NCBI GenBank assembly: GCA_018266765.1
Contig: JAFDZU010000042.1
Location: forward strand, 45,525-79,501
Direction: 5' to 3'
Length of the DNA stretch: 33,977 nt
Source: Bacteroidota bacterium
Lineage (GTDB): Bacteria > Bacteroidota > Ignavibacteria > Kapaibacteriales > UBA961
Below the pieces are notes generated by a model. It had not been told where the DNA came from. It worked only from the letters and a program-made list of their open reading frames with translations, and searched no databases. The translations under genes and the position numbers were made by a program. Of this stretch, positions 16,109 to 25,053 are shown piece by piece. The number at the start of each line of letters is the position of its first letter. The first letter of the stretch is position 1.

Positions 16109-17941
16109 ATGATTTTATATTTTATTCGTCGCAGTTTAGTATTGGTTCTAGTGTTATGTTCGACCTATGCTTCAAGTTATTCAGTTGAAATTGACACAGA
16201 GCTTGCCGCAAAACTCCAAACTCACGTTAAATACCTTACTTCTGACGAACTCGAAGGTCGTAGTTCGGGTAGCCAAGGCAATCACAAAGCAGCAGAATAT
16301 ATTGCTTCTTTTTTTAAACAGAATAATATTCTACCACTTGGAAGTTCATATTTTCAGGAATTCACTGTCCCAACTTCAATTAAGCTTGGCGAAGGAAATA
16401 AATTTGGTTTTGAAATTACAATTCAGCAAGTTGGTGTACCTATTGACCAAGCAAAACCTGTAAAAGTAAATTGGAAAGCCGGAAATGAATACACACCACT
16501 CTCTTTCAGTGAGAATGGAACAGCTTCGGGAAAACTTATATTTGCCGGCTACGGCATTTCATCTCCCGATTCAAAATATGATGATTATGAAGGGGTTGAT
16601 GTAAAGGGCAATGTCGTCATAGTTCTTCGTGGCTCACCGGATGGTAATGATAATCACGGTAAATTCGGATCTTACATTTCACTTCGCTCCAAAATTCTGA
16701 CAGCTCGCGAAAAAGGTGCATCAGGAATTATATTTGTAAGCGAAGCGGGCGATGGTGCAGATTCACTAATGGAGCTTACGCTCGGAACATCGGATAAAAA
16801 TTCAGGATTGATTGCTCTTCATGCAAAAAGAAGTTCAATCGCTAAACTCTTCCCACGAGACAATCCTCTGGCAACAATTGATGCACAGATAATTAAAACA
16901 AAAAAACCAAATAGCTTTGAAATTCCAAATTTAAAATTAAATATCAATGTTCAATTAATAAGAGTAGAAAGCCCAACTTCGAATGTTATTGGAGTGGTTC
17001 GAGGTACAAATCCAGCTCTTGCTAATGAATATATTGTTGCCGGAGCACATTTTGACCATCTTGGCTGGGGTGATGAAGGTACACTTTATTCAGGAAAAGA
17101 ACGGAAGATTCATTATGGAGCAGATGATAATGCTTCTGGAACAGCAGGAATTATGGAACTTGCCGCAATGATTGCACGAAATCCAATGGAACGTCCTGTC
17201 GCGTTTATGCTTTTTAGTGGCGAAGAGCGCGGGCTTCTCGGTTCGGCATATTATGTTAAGAATCCGATTATTCCCCTCGAAAACACGATTTGTATGTTAA
17301 ATATGGATATGATTGGACGGCTTAAAGATTCCAAACTGAATGTTCAAGGTGTTGGCACTTCATCACATTGGCAGAATTTGATTGACTCGCTTGGTAAAGT
17401 GTATTCGTTTGCTATTTCAAGCTCGGCTGATGGTTTCGGACCAAGTGACCATTCTTCATTTTATAGTAAAGAACGTCCTGTAATATTTATCTTTACAGGG
17501 TTACACAGCGATTACCATCGTCCGACTGATACATGGGATAAAATCAACTATGAAGGCGAAGCAATGGTTGTCCATTTTGCAGAATCTACACTTAGAACAA
17601 TTAGCCATACTACGGAAGTACCTGACTTTATAAAAGTAAAATCAACCACGCAAACAACCGGTGGTTTTAAAGTTTCGATTGGTATTATACCTGATTATTC
17701 TGACAATCCTAAAGGATTAAAAATAACCGGAGTTCGTGAGGGTGGCCCTGCTGAAAAAGCAGGATTGCAAGCAGATGATATTATCACACAATTTGGAACG
17801 ACTACCATCAAGAATATCTACGATTATACAGCTGTTTTAGGTCAAGCTAAGGCAGGCGAAAAACTTAAAGTAGTAGTGTTACGTGGACCAAGAGAAGACA
17901 AAGAAGTAACTTTCGAAGTTATCCCCGAAGGACGCAAATAA
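16109..17941 (+). CDS. exported M28 family metallopeptidase with PA and PDZ domains
   Basis: This 610-residue protein begins with a signal peptide (to about residue 26, ending STYASSYS). A PA domain (about 140-260: GVDVKGNVVIVLRG, ASGIIFVSEAG) lies within the M28 peptidase. The zinc and catalytic residues are visible: His314 (AHFDHLG), Asp339/340 (GADDNASG), Glu372/373 (SGEERG), Asp400 (NMDMIG) and His470 (SDYHRPTD). Residues about 515-605 form a PDZ domain (GPAEKAGLQADDIITQ). M28 enzymes remove N-terminal amino acids with a di-zinc centre. The PA and PDZ domains probably govern substrate access. AAGGA lies eight bases before the ATG. It precedes the PorU-like gene by 237 nt. No T9SS C-terminal sorting domain is seen, so the periplasm is the likely site. 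Confidence 0.92.
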   Translation: MILYFIRRSLVLVLVLCSTYASSYSVEIDTELAAKLQTHVKYLTSDELEGRSSGSQGNHKAAEYIASFFKQNNILPLGSSYFQEFTVPTSIKLGEGNKFGFEITIQQVGVPIDQAKPVKVNWKAGNEYTPLSFSENGTASGKLIFAGYGISSPDSKYDDYEGVDVKGNVVIVLRGSPDGNDNHGKFGSYISLRSKILTAREKGASGIIFVSEAGDGADSLMELTLGTSDKNSGLIALHAKRSSIAKLFPRDNPLATIDAQIIKTKKPNSFEIPNLKLNINVQLIRVESPTSNVIGVVRGTNPALANEYIVAGAHFDHLGWGDEGTLYSGKERKIHYGADDNASGTAGIMELAAMIARNPMERPVAFMLFSGEERGLLGSAYYVKNPIIPLENTICMLNMDMIGRLKDSKLNVQGVGTSSHWQNLIDSLGKVYSFAISSSADGFGPSDHSSFYSKERPVIFIFTGLHSDYHRPTDTWDKINYEGEAMVVHFAESTLRTISHTTEVPDFIKVKSTTQTTGGFKVSIGIIPDYSDNPKGLKITGVREGGPAEKAGLQADDIITQFGTTTIKNIYDYTAVLGQAKAGEKLKVVVLRGPREDKEVTFEVIPEGRK

Positions 17942-18178
17942 AACAAACTGAATCTAAAATCATAATTACAAGCTATTTTATGGAGGAAACTACAGGATAA
18001 TCTCTACAATAATTTCTTTTGGGAAATGTCGCACAATTCTAATGGAGTTATTATTAATTCTAATACTAAAAATTAGAATGGAACTTTTTAGTAGGTAGAC
18101 CGAGTATAACGAGTATGTAAAGTATTTCCAAAATATATTCTATTATAGTTTTTTAAACGTTATTAAAGTAGAGACGAA

Positions 18179-21100
18179 ATGAAATTCTCCACCATTTTAT
18201 CGCTGATTACTATTATAAGTATAGTCATTACGAATTCAGTTTATTCGCAGAAATCAGTTCATATCCATCCAAATACCAGTGGTGTTCGCATTAGTTTACG
18301 AGGATTGCAGGCCACAATAAAATCCAATCTCGATTCATCTGGGACAAGTGCATGGATCACTAATTCTCGTTATACAATTCCTCTACAAAAAGGAAATGAT
18401 GCAGCTCTGCAGAAGCTCAGAATTTCAATTGCAATTCCACCCTCAACTGAAATCACACCTCTATTACACAACTATCGTAGTCGAAATGTAGCAACTACTT
18501 CAATTGCAAGAGTATCAGCATTAAAAGACTTCTCTTCAAATACCAATCCGATGATTTTTCTGCCAAGTTTTGAAGTGAAACCATCGGTTATTTTGAGGAA
18601 AATAGGAATTCAACGTGGTGTAATAATTGCCGATATTGAAATTCAGCCGTTTCAGTATTCTTCAAAGACAGGAGAACTTTCGATACTTGATTCAGCAGAA
18701 ATTGATATTCCGTTTGGCAGGTCTATTCCAAACAGCACAGAAGAACTTACAAAAGTTGAGAATGGGTTATTTTCGGGAATAGAAAATGCAAGTCAAATTC
18801 CTGCTCTCCGACGTATCAAATTACTTGAGGATGCAAAAGCACCACGACCTTTAAATTCAATTGATTCAATTAATACATGGTATAATCCGAAAACAACCTA
18901 TCTTCGTATAGCTACTAACTCAGATGGAGTTGCACGGTTGCAGGCAAATACTATTCTCGAATCTGCTCCCGAATGGAAAGGACTTACAACCAACGGACTC
19001 CATTTGCTTTATAAAGGTAAAGAATATCCATTTGGCTCTAATGATTTTAATGACATAATTGACCAAAATGACGAGTATTATTTTGCAGGAAGACGAACAA
19101 TAGGTGACTCCACATGGCAGAATTGCATTACACCTGATGCAGTTTTTTATCTTTACTACGATGCTACGATATCCGGTAAACGTTTGGCGCAATTTCCCGA
19201 TGTGACACCAACCACAACAGATATACAATCGGTATTTATCAATAAACACATCGAAGAAGACCATCTTTATTTTTGGGGTGATAACGATCCAAATGATTCG
19301 CGACTTTCACAATATAAGTGCGATATACTGAATAATGAAGGTTTTTACTGGGTTAATTTGAATAATAGTATTTTTGAATATTACAAGACATTTAACTATC
19401 CCATTTTACTTGCTCCTTCCGAACTAACAGGTGATATGCTGACTGCCAAAGCATTTTTTCATACTACAACCAAGAATTTTACTTCAGTACCTAATTATAA
19501 TGTTATTAGCTCTATAAATTCAACCGAACAATCTAAAAATCCTATAGATGGTATATCTAACGCTAATTCAGAATTTACTATTGAGTCATCTCAATTTTTG
19601 GGAGGAATTAATAACTTTTCCATTAAATCTGATACAGTTTCAAATAACATGAATGGAACTGCACGAACCGGAGATTTATTGATTGACTATATAATACTTT
19701 CCGGTAAAGTAAAACCATTTGCAGAAAATGGAAAAGCTGATTTCAAAACTGAAAATTTAGCACAACCTTCAAAGCTGAATATTCGTGGATTCCGTTCTTC
19801 GCAAGTTGTAATAATTGATACGATTCTATCGCTTTTTACTATTAAAACCGGAACACAAGGCACAACTATTCGGTCAGGAGGAATAGGCGAGCAAACTCCT
19901 CGTTTATCAATAGTTATCAATGATAGTGTTGTGGTTTCCGTTGATTCATCAGCTCTTTTTGTATCAATAGTTGATGCACCATCCTTTTCTACTATTCGTT
20001 TGAAACGCTTTGACCAAGCAGGCAACGGACTTCGCGCATTTATTGATACTTCTCCGTCTGAAAGTATTATTACAGCTGTGAGTAATTTCCCAACAATATC
20101 TCAAGAAATCAAACAAGTTTTTGGCGGGTTAGGTAGCCAAGAAATCAATAAATTAAGCACAAATACTACTTGGACAGGAGTTTTCCAAAAAGGAAATAAT
20201 TCCATTAGAAAAGAAAAAAGTGGAGCAGTTTCGTCGCTTGCAGAATTCATACCACATATCGGCGGAAAAGCATATCAAGCTGACATTGCACTACGTGCGG
20301 GAAATAGTTATTCTCTCCAATCTGCCGATTTACTTTCTGCAGAAATTCCTTCTGTAAGTCGCGAGCCATTAAGTAACCTTCATGATACTACCCAACAATT
20401 TGATGCAATTATTATTACTCATAGTAAATTTAAAGAATCAGCTAATCGCCTTGCAAAACACCGCGCATCTCAAGGTTGGAAAATGACTGTAGTCACAGTA
20501 GAAGATATTTACAAGGAATTCTATGGAGGTGAGAAATCGCCTCATGCTATCAAAGCATTTTTGAGATACGTATATAATCATTGGCAAAAACCAACACCTG
20601 CATATCTGACAATGTTTGGAGATGCTTCGTGGGATCCGCGCAAGTTTGAATATAATTCAGTTGAAACAGATTATGTTCCATCGTATGGTTATCCTGTCAG
20701 TGATTTTTGGTTTACCCTGCTTGATGGCAATGATTTGATCCCTGAAATGGCAGTCGGACGGCTTCCCGTTCGCTCAATAGTCGAAGCAAATGACATGGTG
20801 GACAAACTCATTGAATATGATTCTTTGCCAGCAGCTCCTTGGAAAAAGAAGTTTCTATTTCTTTCAGGTGGTAGTGGTACTGAAGGTGTAAAATTCTACA
20901 ACAAGTTTTATGATTTTGCTGACTATCTCCTATTCTATCCTATTTGCGGAGATACTACTCGCATTCGAGGTGATTTGGGTGTCGAGTTTGCTAAACCGAC
21001 CACAATTAGATCAGCTATAAACGATGGAGCACTCTGGCTCTCATTCTTTGGACATAGTGCTCCAACTATTTTCGATCTTGACGGCTGGGCTGTAGAGGAT

Positions 21101-24031
21101 CTGAATAATCGTGGGCGCTACAATGTTCTTGCCACCTATTCATGTAATAGTGGTGCCTATGCAAACCCATATGGAATTGCACGTAATGAATCGTATGTAA
21201 TAACTCCACACAAGGGTTCGATTGCCTCATTTGGCAGTACATTTATAGGATATGTGGATGATGATGCAGCATTACAATATTCTTTTCACAAAAATATGGC
21301 TAATGATACGGTTCGATTACTTGGTGATATTCTCAACAAAGCAAAACGCGGTTGGGAAAGAGATTTAGAAAACACACTTATGCAATACTCTTTAATAGGA
21401 GATCCACTTACTCGTTTAACATTAGATAACAAACCGGATTTGTATGCCATGCCACAAGAAGTAATTATTACTTCAACAACCGACGACCCTCTCATATCTG
21501 AAATAGACTCGGTTGTTAAGGCCACTTTTACAATTCGTACTGCAGGACTTGGCAATAGACAAGAAATCCCATTGCTTCTCATTCATAGTTATCCTGGAGG
21601 TATTGATTCAACTCAAATGACTATAAGTGAGTTATGCAACCATGAAAAGTTAAATACATTTTTGATTGTTAGAAATCACCCCGGAACGCATACATTTACA
21701 ATCAATATTGACCCGGAAGGAACCATCAACGAAACCCAAAGAAGTAATAATTCAACGACAGTTTCTTTTGAAGTATTCAGTGCCGGACTTGCCGCTTTAG
21801 ACCCGTTGCCATTTTGGGATGTAGATGCCCAAAGCCCTACTTTTCGGTTAGTATTGCCCCAGAAGATTGCTCAAGCAGAATATGAATTTATGCTTCAAGC
21901 AACGAATGGCGATACGGTTATTTACATTAATACTGATAAGCCATCGCAAGAATTAACGCTCCATGAAGCGTATATTGAATGGTTGCCCAATATTAATCTC
22001 ATGAACGGTAATTCATATACATTTTCTGCAAGAGTAAAGAATGAAATCACAGGAAAATTAAGTGCGTGGCTCCATATTCCTTTTCATGCAGTTTCTTCCC
22101 AAACTGAATATACAGCACAGTGGAAACAGCAATCACATCAAGAAATCCTAACAAATGCATTACGAGATATTATTGTTGAAAAAAAGGTAGATTCAACCTA
22201 TCAATTACGATTGAATACATACTCAGTCCCTGTTTCAGTAGTTTCCAATAATGGAAATTCATACGCTAAGATAAAAATTGGTGAAGCAGAACCAATCAGC
22301 TTTAATATTTATACTCGGTTTAATCTTGTTCACCTAACGCCGAGTGACACTAATTTTAAATATTTCGACTACGAAACATTTTCACCATCAGGAAGATCCG
22401 GCTCGGCAGAAGACATGGTCCGTTATTTACGCGATTCAGTAGCATGGGGAGATGTTATCGTGCTTGCACCGGGTGGAGCTTCATTTAATTCGTTTTTTGT
22501 ACATTATCAACCTGACTCAATAGGGAGTATGAAGAGTCTGACTGAAACGCTGAAGAAACAATACGGCGCAAGTCTCATTGATTCAATATATTTGCGCACT
22601 CATTATCCCGACGGCACACCAATTGACTCAGTTTATTATATTGCAACAGGATATGCCTTAATAGCCCGCAAAGACTCACTTCCTCACCCTATTAAAGAAG
22701 CATACAGTTATTGGAAAGATACCGTAACTATTGAAGATACGATTCAATTTTATTCGTATTCCGGTGAAATTGCTTCTCCGATAATCGGTCCTGCATCTGT
22801 TTGGGATTCCGTCAAAATTATTTCCGACATTCCTTTAAAGTCATCGAAGAAAATAGATATTTATGGCAAAGAAAGCAGTTCCGCAACCGAAAAGCTCCTA
22901 AAAACTGATTCAGTTACGACTATTTCACTTCGAGAAGTTGATGCCAAATTGTATCCATATCTTAGCATTAAAACATCACTTAATCGAACTTCCTATCTTG
23001 TTGAACCAATTATTTCGGGATTTGAGTGTATTTATAAACCAACTGTTGAATATGCAATTTTACCAAGCAAAACGTCTATTATAGTCGATAATGTTCTGCG
23101 AGGCGATACTTCCCTCTTCAATTATGGACTAATGAATATTGCAAAACGCGGACTGCCCGACACCTCAGAAGTGGCTACAACTATTTATCCTGAACAAGGA
23201 AGTGGCAGAACATTTACGTATTACCATCCGTTGCCAAAACTTCTTTCAGAGGAAACGATTGGCTTTACCGATACAATACTAAGTAAAGAATTTGCAACTA
23301 CTTCTCGTATTCAACCCGAAATAGACGGTCAAAATAAACTTCATGAAATATATCGCTTTAATAATAAATCAGCAACTTTCTATCATGTTAGAGAAGATAG
23401 CATTAAGCCCAAAATCGAATTTCGAGTTGATGGTGTTTTGGTAAAAGATTATGATTTTGTAGCACCCGAACCATTGTTTGAAATAATCATCCATGATAAT
23501 TCAAATTTAGCGATTGATTCCGCTAAAATCCGCATTCGACTTAACAGATTTATTCAGCCGGACACTACCTCGATTAATGCTAAGTTTGAAACAATTCAAG
23601 GACAAGGTGATACTCGTGCACGACTTTCGTTTATTACCAAACGTTTAGAAGAAGAAAACATCATTCAAATTACCGTCGAAGATGCTTCAAATAATAAAGA
23701 TACACTTAAGATTCGGCTGAATATTGCTAAAAATGCTTCCATCGAAAATCTGTTTGCAATTCCTACACCGACTGACAATGAAACGACTTTGTCATTTACG
23801 TATATAGGTCAGAATCAAGATTCTCCTGCAACAGTTGATATTTTCAGTCTTTCGGGACAAGCTATTCGCTCTCTAAAGTCGAATGTACGGATAGGACATA
23901 ATTCTGTACATTGGGATGGAAATGATAATTATGGTAGTCGAGTTGCACCCGGAATTTATGTGTATCGTTTGAATGTACAAGCTCAATTATACAGTGATCC
24001 TCTGTTTGGTAAAATTATGATAACACGCTAA
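18179..24031 (+). CDS. porU: giant PorU-like C25 (gingipain-family) cysteine peptidase of the type IX secretion system
   Basis: The 1950-residue protein starts with a signal peptide (MKFSTILSLITIISIVITNS, cleavage after VYSQ likely). A long N-terminal region is followed by the C25 peptidase domain (about 741-1085), with catalytic His959 (FFGHSAP) and Cys989 (YSCNSGAY), 30 residues apart as in gingipains. A CARDB-like adhesion domain follows (about 1090-1200). Residues about 1360-1500 resemble the ILEI/FAM3 domain: FNLVHLTPSD, FDYETF, WGDVIVLAPGG, ATGYALIARKD. The C-terminus (about 1859-1950) is a FlgD-Ig/Por-type domain: VDIFSLSGQAIRSL, VAPGIYVYRL. PorU is the T9SS sortase that removes cargo C-terminal domains at the cell surface. 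Proximity to sprA supports that role, but the length is much greater than classical PorU (about 1150), so a C25 cargo protease remains possible. Confidence 0.82.
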   Translation: MKFSTILSLITIISIVITNSVYSQKSVHIHPNTSGVRISLRGLQATIKSNLDSSGTSAWITNSRYTIPLQKGNDAALQKLRISIAIPPSTEITPLLHNYRSRNVATTSIARVSALKDFSSNTNPMIFLPSFEVKPSVILRKIGIQRGVIIADIEIQPFQYSSKTGELSILDSAEIDIPFGRSIPNSTEELTKVENGLFSGIENASQIPALRRIKLLEDAKAPRPLNSIDSINTWYNPKTTYLRIATNSDGVARLQANTILESAPEWKGLTTNGLHLLYKGKEYPFGSNDFNDIIDQNDEYYFAGRRTIGDSTWQNCITPDAVFYLYYDATISGKRLAQFPDVTPTTTDIQSVFINKHIEEDHLYFWGDNDPNDSRLSQYKCDILNNEGFYWVNLNNSIFEYYKTFNYPILLAPSELTGDMLTAKAFFHTTTKNFTSVPNYNVISSINSTEQSKNPIDGISNANSEFTIESSQFLGGINNFSIKSDTVSNNMNGTARTGDLLIDYIILSGKVKPFAENGKADFKTENLAQPSKLNIRGFRSSQVVIIDTILSLFTIKTGTQGTTIRSGGIGEQTPRLSIVINDSVVVSVDSSALFVSIVDAPSFSTIRLKRFDQAGNGLRAFIDTSPSESIITAVSNFPTISQEIKQVFGGLGSQEINKLSTNTTWTGVFQKGNNSIRKEKSGAVSSLAEFIPHIGGKAYQADIALRAGNSYSLQSADLLSAEIPSVSREPLSNLHDTTQQFDAIIITHSKFKESANRLAKHRASQGWKMTVVTVEDIYKEFYGGEKSPHAIKAFLRYVYNHWQKPTPAYLTMFGDASWDPRKFEYNSVETDYVPSYGYPVSDFWFTLLDGNDLIPEMAVGRLPVRSIVEANDMVDKLIEYDSLPAAPWKKKFLFLSGGSGTEGVKFYNKFYDFADYLLFYPICGDTTRIRGDLGVEFAKPTTIRSAINDGALWLSFFGHSAPTIFDLDGWAVEDLNNRGRYNVLATYSCNSGAYANPYGIARNESYVITPHKGSIASFGSTFIGYVDDDAALQYSFHKNMANDTVRLLGDILNKAKRGWERDLENTLMQYSLIGDPLTRLTLDNKPDLYAMPQEVIITSTTDDPLISEIDSVVKATFTIRTAGLGNRQEIPLLLIHSYPGGIDSTQMTISELCNHEKLNTFLIVRNHPGTHTFTINIDPEGTINETQRSNNSTTVSFEVFSAGLAALDPLPFWDVDAQSPTFRLVLPQKIAQAEYEFMLQATNGDTVIYINTDKPSQELTLHEAYIEWLPNINLMNGNSYTFSARVKNEITGKLSAWLHIPFHAVSSQTEYTAQWKQQSHQEILTNALRDIIVEKKVDSTYQLRLNTYSVPVSVVSNNGNSYAKIKIGEAEPISFNIYTRFNLVHLTPSDTNFKYFDYETFSPSGRSGSAEDMVRYLRDSVAWGDVIVLAPGGASFNSFFVHYQPDSIGSMKSLTETLKKQYGASLIDSIYLRTHYPDGTPIDSVYYIATGYALIARKDSLPHPIKEAYSYWKDTVTIEDTIQFYSYSGEIASPIIGPASVWDSVKIISDIPLKSSKKIDIYGKESSSATEKLLKTDSVTTISLREVDAKLYPYLSIKTSLNRTSYLVEPIISGFECIYKPTVEYAILPSKTSIIVDNVLRGDTSLFNYGLMNIAKRGLPDTSEVATTIYPEQGSGRTFTYYHPLPKLLSEETIGFTDTILSKEFATTSRIQPEIDGQNKLHEIYRFNNKSATFYHVREDSIKPKIEFRVDGVLVKDYDFVAPEPLFEIIIHDNSNLAIDSAKIRIRLNRFIQPDTTSINAKFETIQGQGDTRARLSFITKRLEEENIIQITVEDASNNKDTLKIRLNIAKNASIENLFAIPTPTDNETTLSFTYIGQNQDSPATVDIFSLSGQAIRSLKSNVRIGHNSVHWDGNDNYGSRVAPGIYVYRLNVQAQLYSDPLFGKIMITR

Positions 24032-24062
24032 ATTTGATTGACTTTATTATGAACTGATTGTA

Positions 24063-24647
24063 TTAAAACTTACGAAGAGTTCGATAGAATAATTCTAAGG
24101 GTAAGCCGACGATATTATAATAACATCCAACGATATGCGAAACAAAAACGGCTCCGAAATCATCTTGAATTCCATACGCTCCGGCTTTGTCCATAGGGGA
24201 ACCGCCGGCTATGTAATCAATAATTTCTTGGTCATCTAATTCACGGAAGGTAACCTTTGTGGTAGCGACATCATTGATAATTTTGAACGTTAATGAATCA
24301 ACAAGCGAAATTCCTGTGTAAACAGTATGAGTTTTACCACTTAAACTTCTCAGCATCGTTTTTGCGTCATTTTGGTCAATTGGTTTGCCTAAAATTCTAC
24401 CGTCGAGAACTACAACAGTATCAGCTCCAAGCACAATAGAAGGTTCGGAAAGTTGCATAGCAACATCGAGTGCTTTGGCTTCGGCGAGGGATTGAACATA
24501 ATTTTCAGGAGTTATTCCATCAACCGAAAAAGTGGATTCGTCAACTTTAGAAGGACAAACAGTACATTGAAGACCAATTTGATGTAATAACTGCCTGCGA
24601 CGAGGAGAGCCGGAACCGAGAACCAACGGAAGAGGTAATGAAATCAT
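24063..24647 (-). CDS. maf: Maf family nucleoside triphosphate pyrophosphatase (dTTP/UTP type)
   Basis: The 194-residue protein has the Maf phosphate-binding motif GSGSPRRRQLL near the N-terminus, VDES, then LGADTVVVLDGRILGKP and MLRSLSGKTHTVYTG. The SPRR form is that of the YhdE subgroup, which hydrolyses dTTP, UTP and modified pyrimidine nucleotides and may clean the nucleotide pool. Length and motifs are normal. It is convergent with the PorU-like gene (31 nt between stops) and divergent from sprA. I see no terminator in the short convergent gap. Confidence 0.94.
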   Translation of the reverse strand: MISLPLPLVLGSGSPRRRQLLHQIGLQCTVCPSKVDESTFSVDGITPENYVQSLAEAKALDVAMQLSEPSIVLGADTVVVLDGRILGKPIDQNDAKTMLRSLSGKTHTVYTGISLVDSLTFKIINDVATTKVTFRELDDQEIIDYIAGGSPMDKAGAYGIQDDFGAVFVSHIVGCYYNIVGLPLELFYRTLRKF

Positions 24648-25053
24648 TATTGAAGTGTAGAATAGTTAAAAATATGAATAAGAATAGTTGTTGAATTATT
24701 GAATCACAAATTAAATTTAGCATTCAAATATAAGCATTCAATTTTCGCTGTACAATATTCTTAAGTTATCGGAGTTTCTAAGAAATACCATTTAAATAGC
24801 GAAACTCATTTTTAATCAAAATGGAATCTATAAAAGTAAATTACAAGTACTAACACAATAGTTTTTGAAGTTTTCAGAATTATATTTTAAAATTTTTCTT
24901 GCTTAAGCGAAGGAAGCAACGTACTTTTGCACTTAACTTATTAGCATCTTAATCCCTTCATAATTCTTGCACTATTTAAGTGAGCCGCCATTTGTATTAA
25001 TGCTACGATTTGGAATCAACACGAAATTCGTCTCACAATCCTTCGTAGGACTA
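24648..25053. other. divergent intergenic region between maf and sprA
   Basis: AT-rich DNA with no supportable gene. It contains a well-formed sprA promoter at 24899-24929. An imperfect inverted repeat, GAGTTTC (24772-24778) and GAAACTC (24801-24807), is also present, but it is too short to interpret. Confidence 0.5.
24899..24929 (+). promoter_or_regulatory. Bacteroidota-type promoter of sprA
   Basis: TTG (24899-24901), 20 nt, then TACTTTTG (24922-24929) is an exact fit to TTG / TAnnTTTG. Transcription would start near 24935, leaving a leader of about 120 nt to the preferred ATG at 25054, or about 70 nt to the ATG at 25003. Confidence 0.65.

Noticed and set aside
18057-18079. Terminator after the M28 gene (ATTCTAAT / ATTAGAAT)
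   Set aside because: An 8-bp stem with almost no G-C pairs and no adjoining T run; expected by chance in this AT-rich gap.
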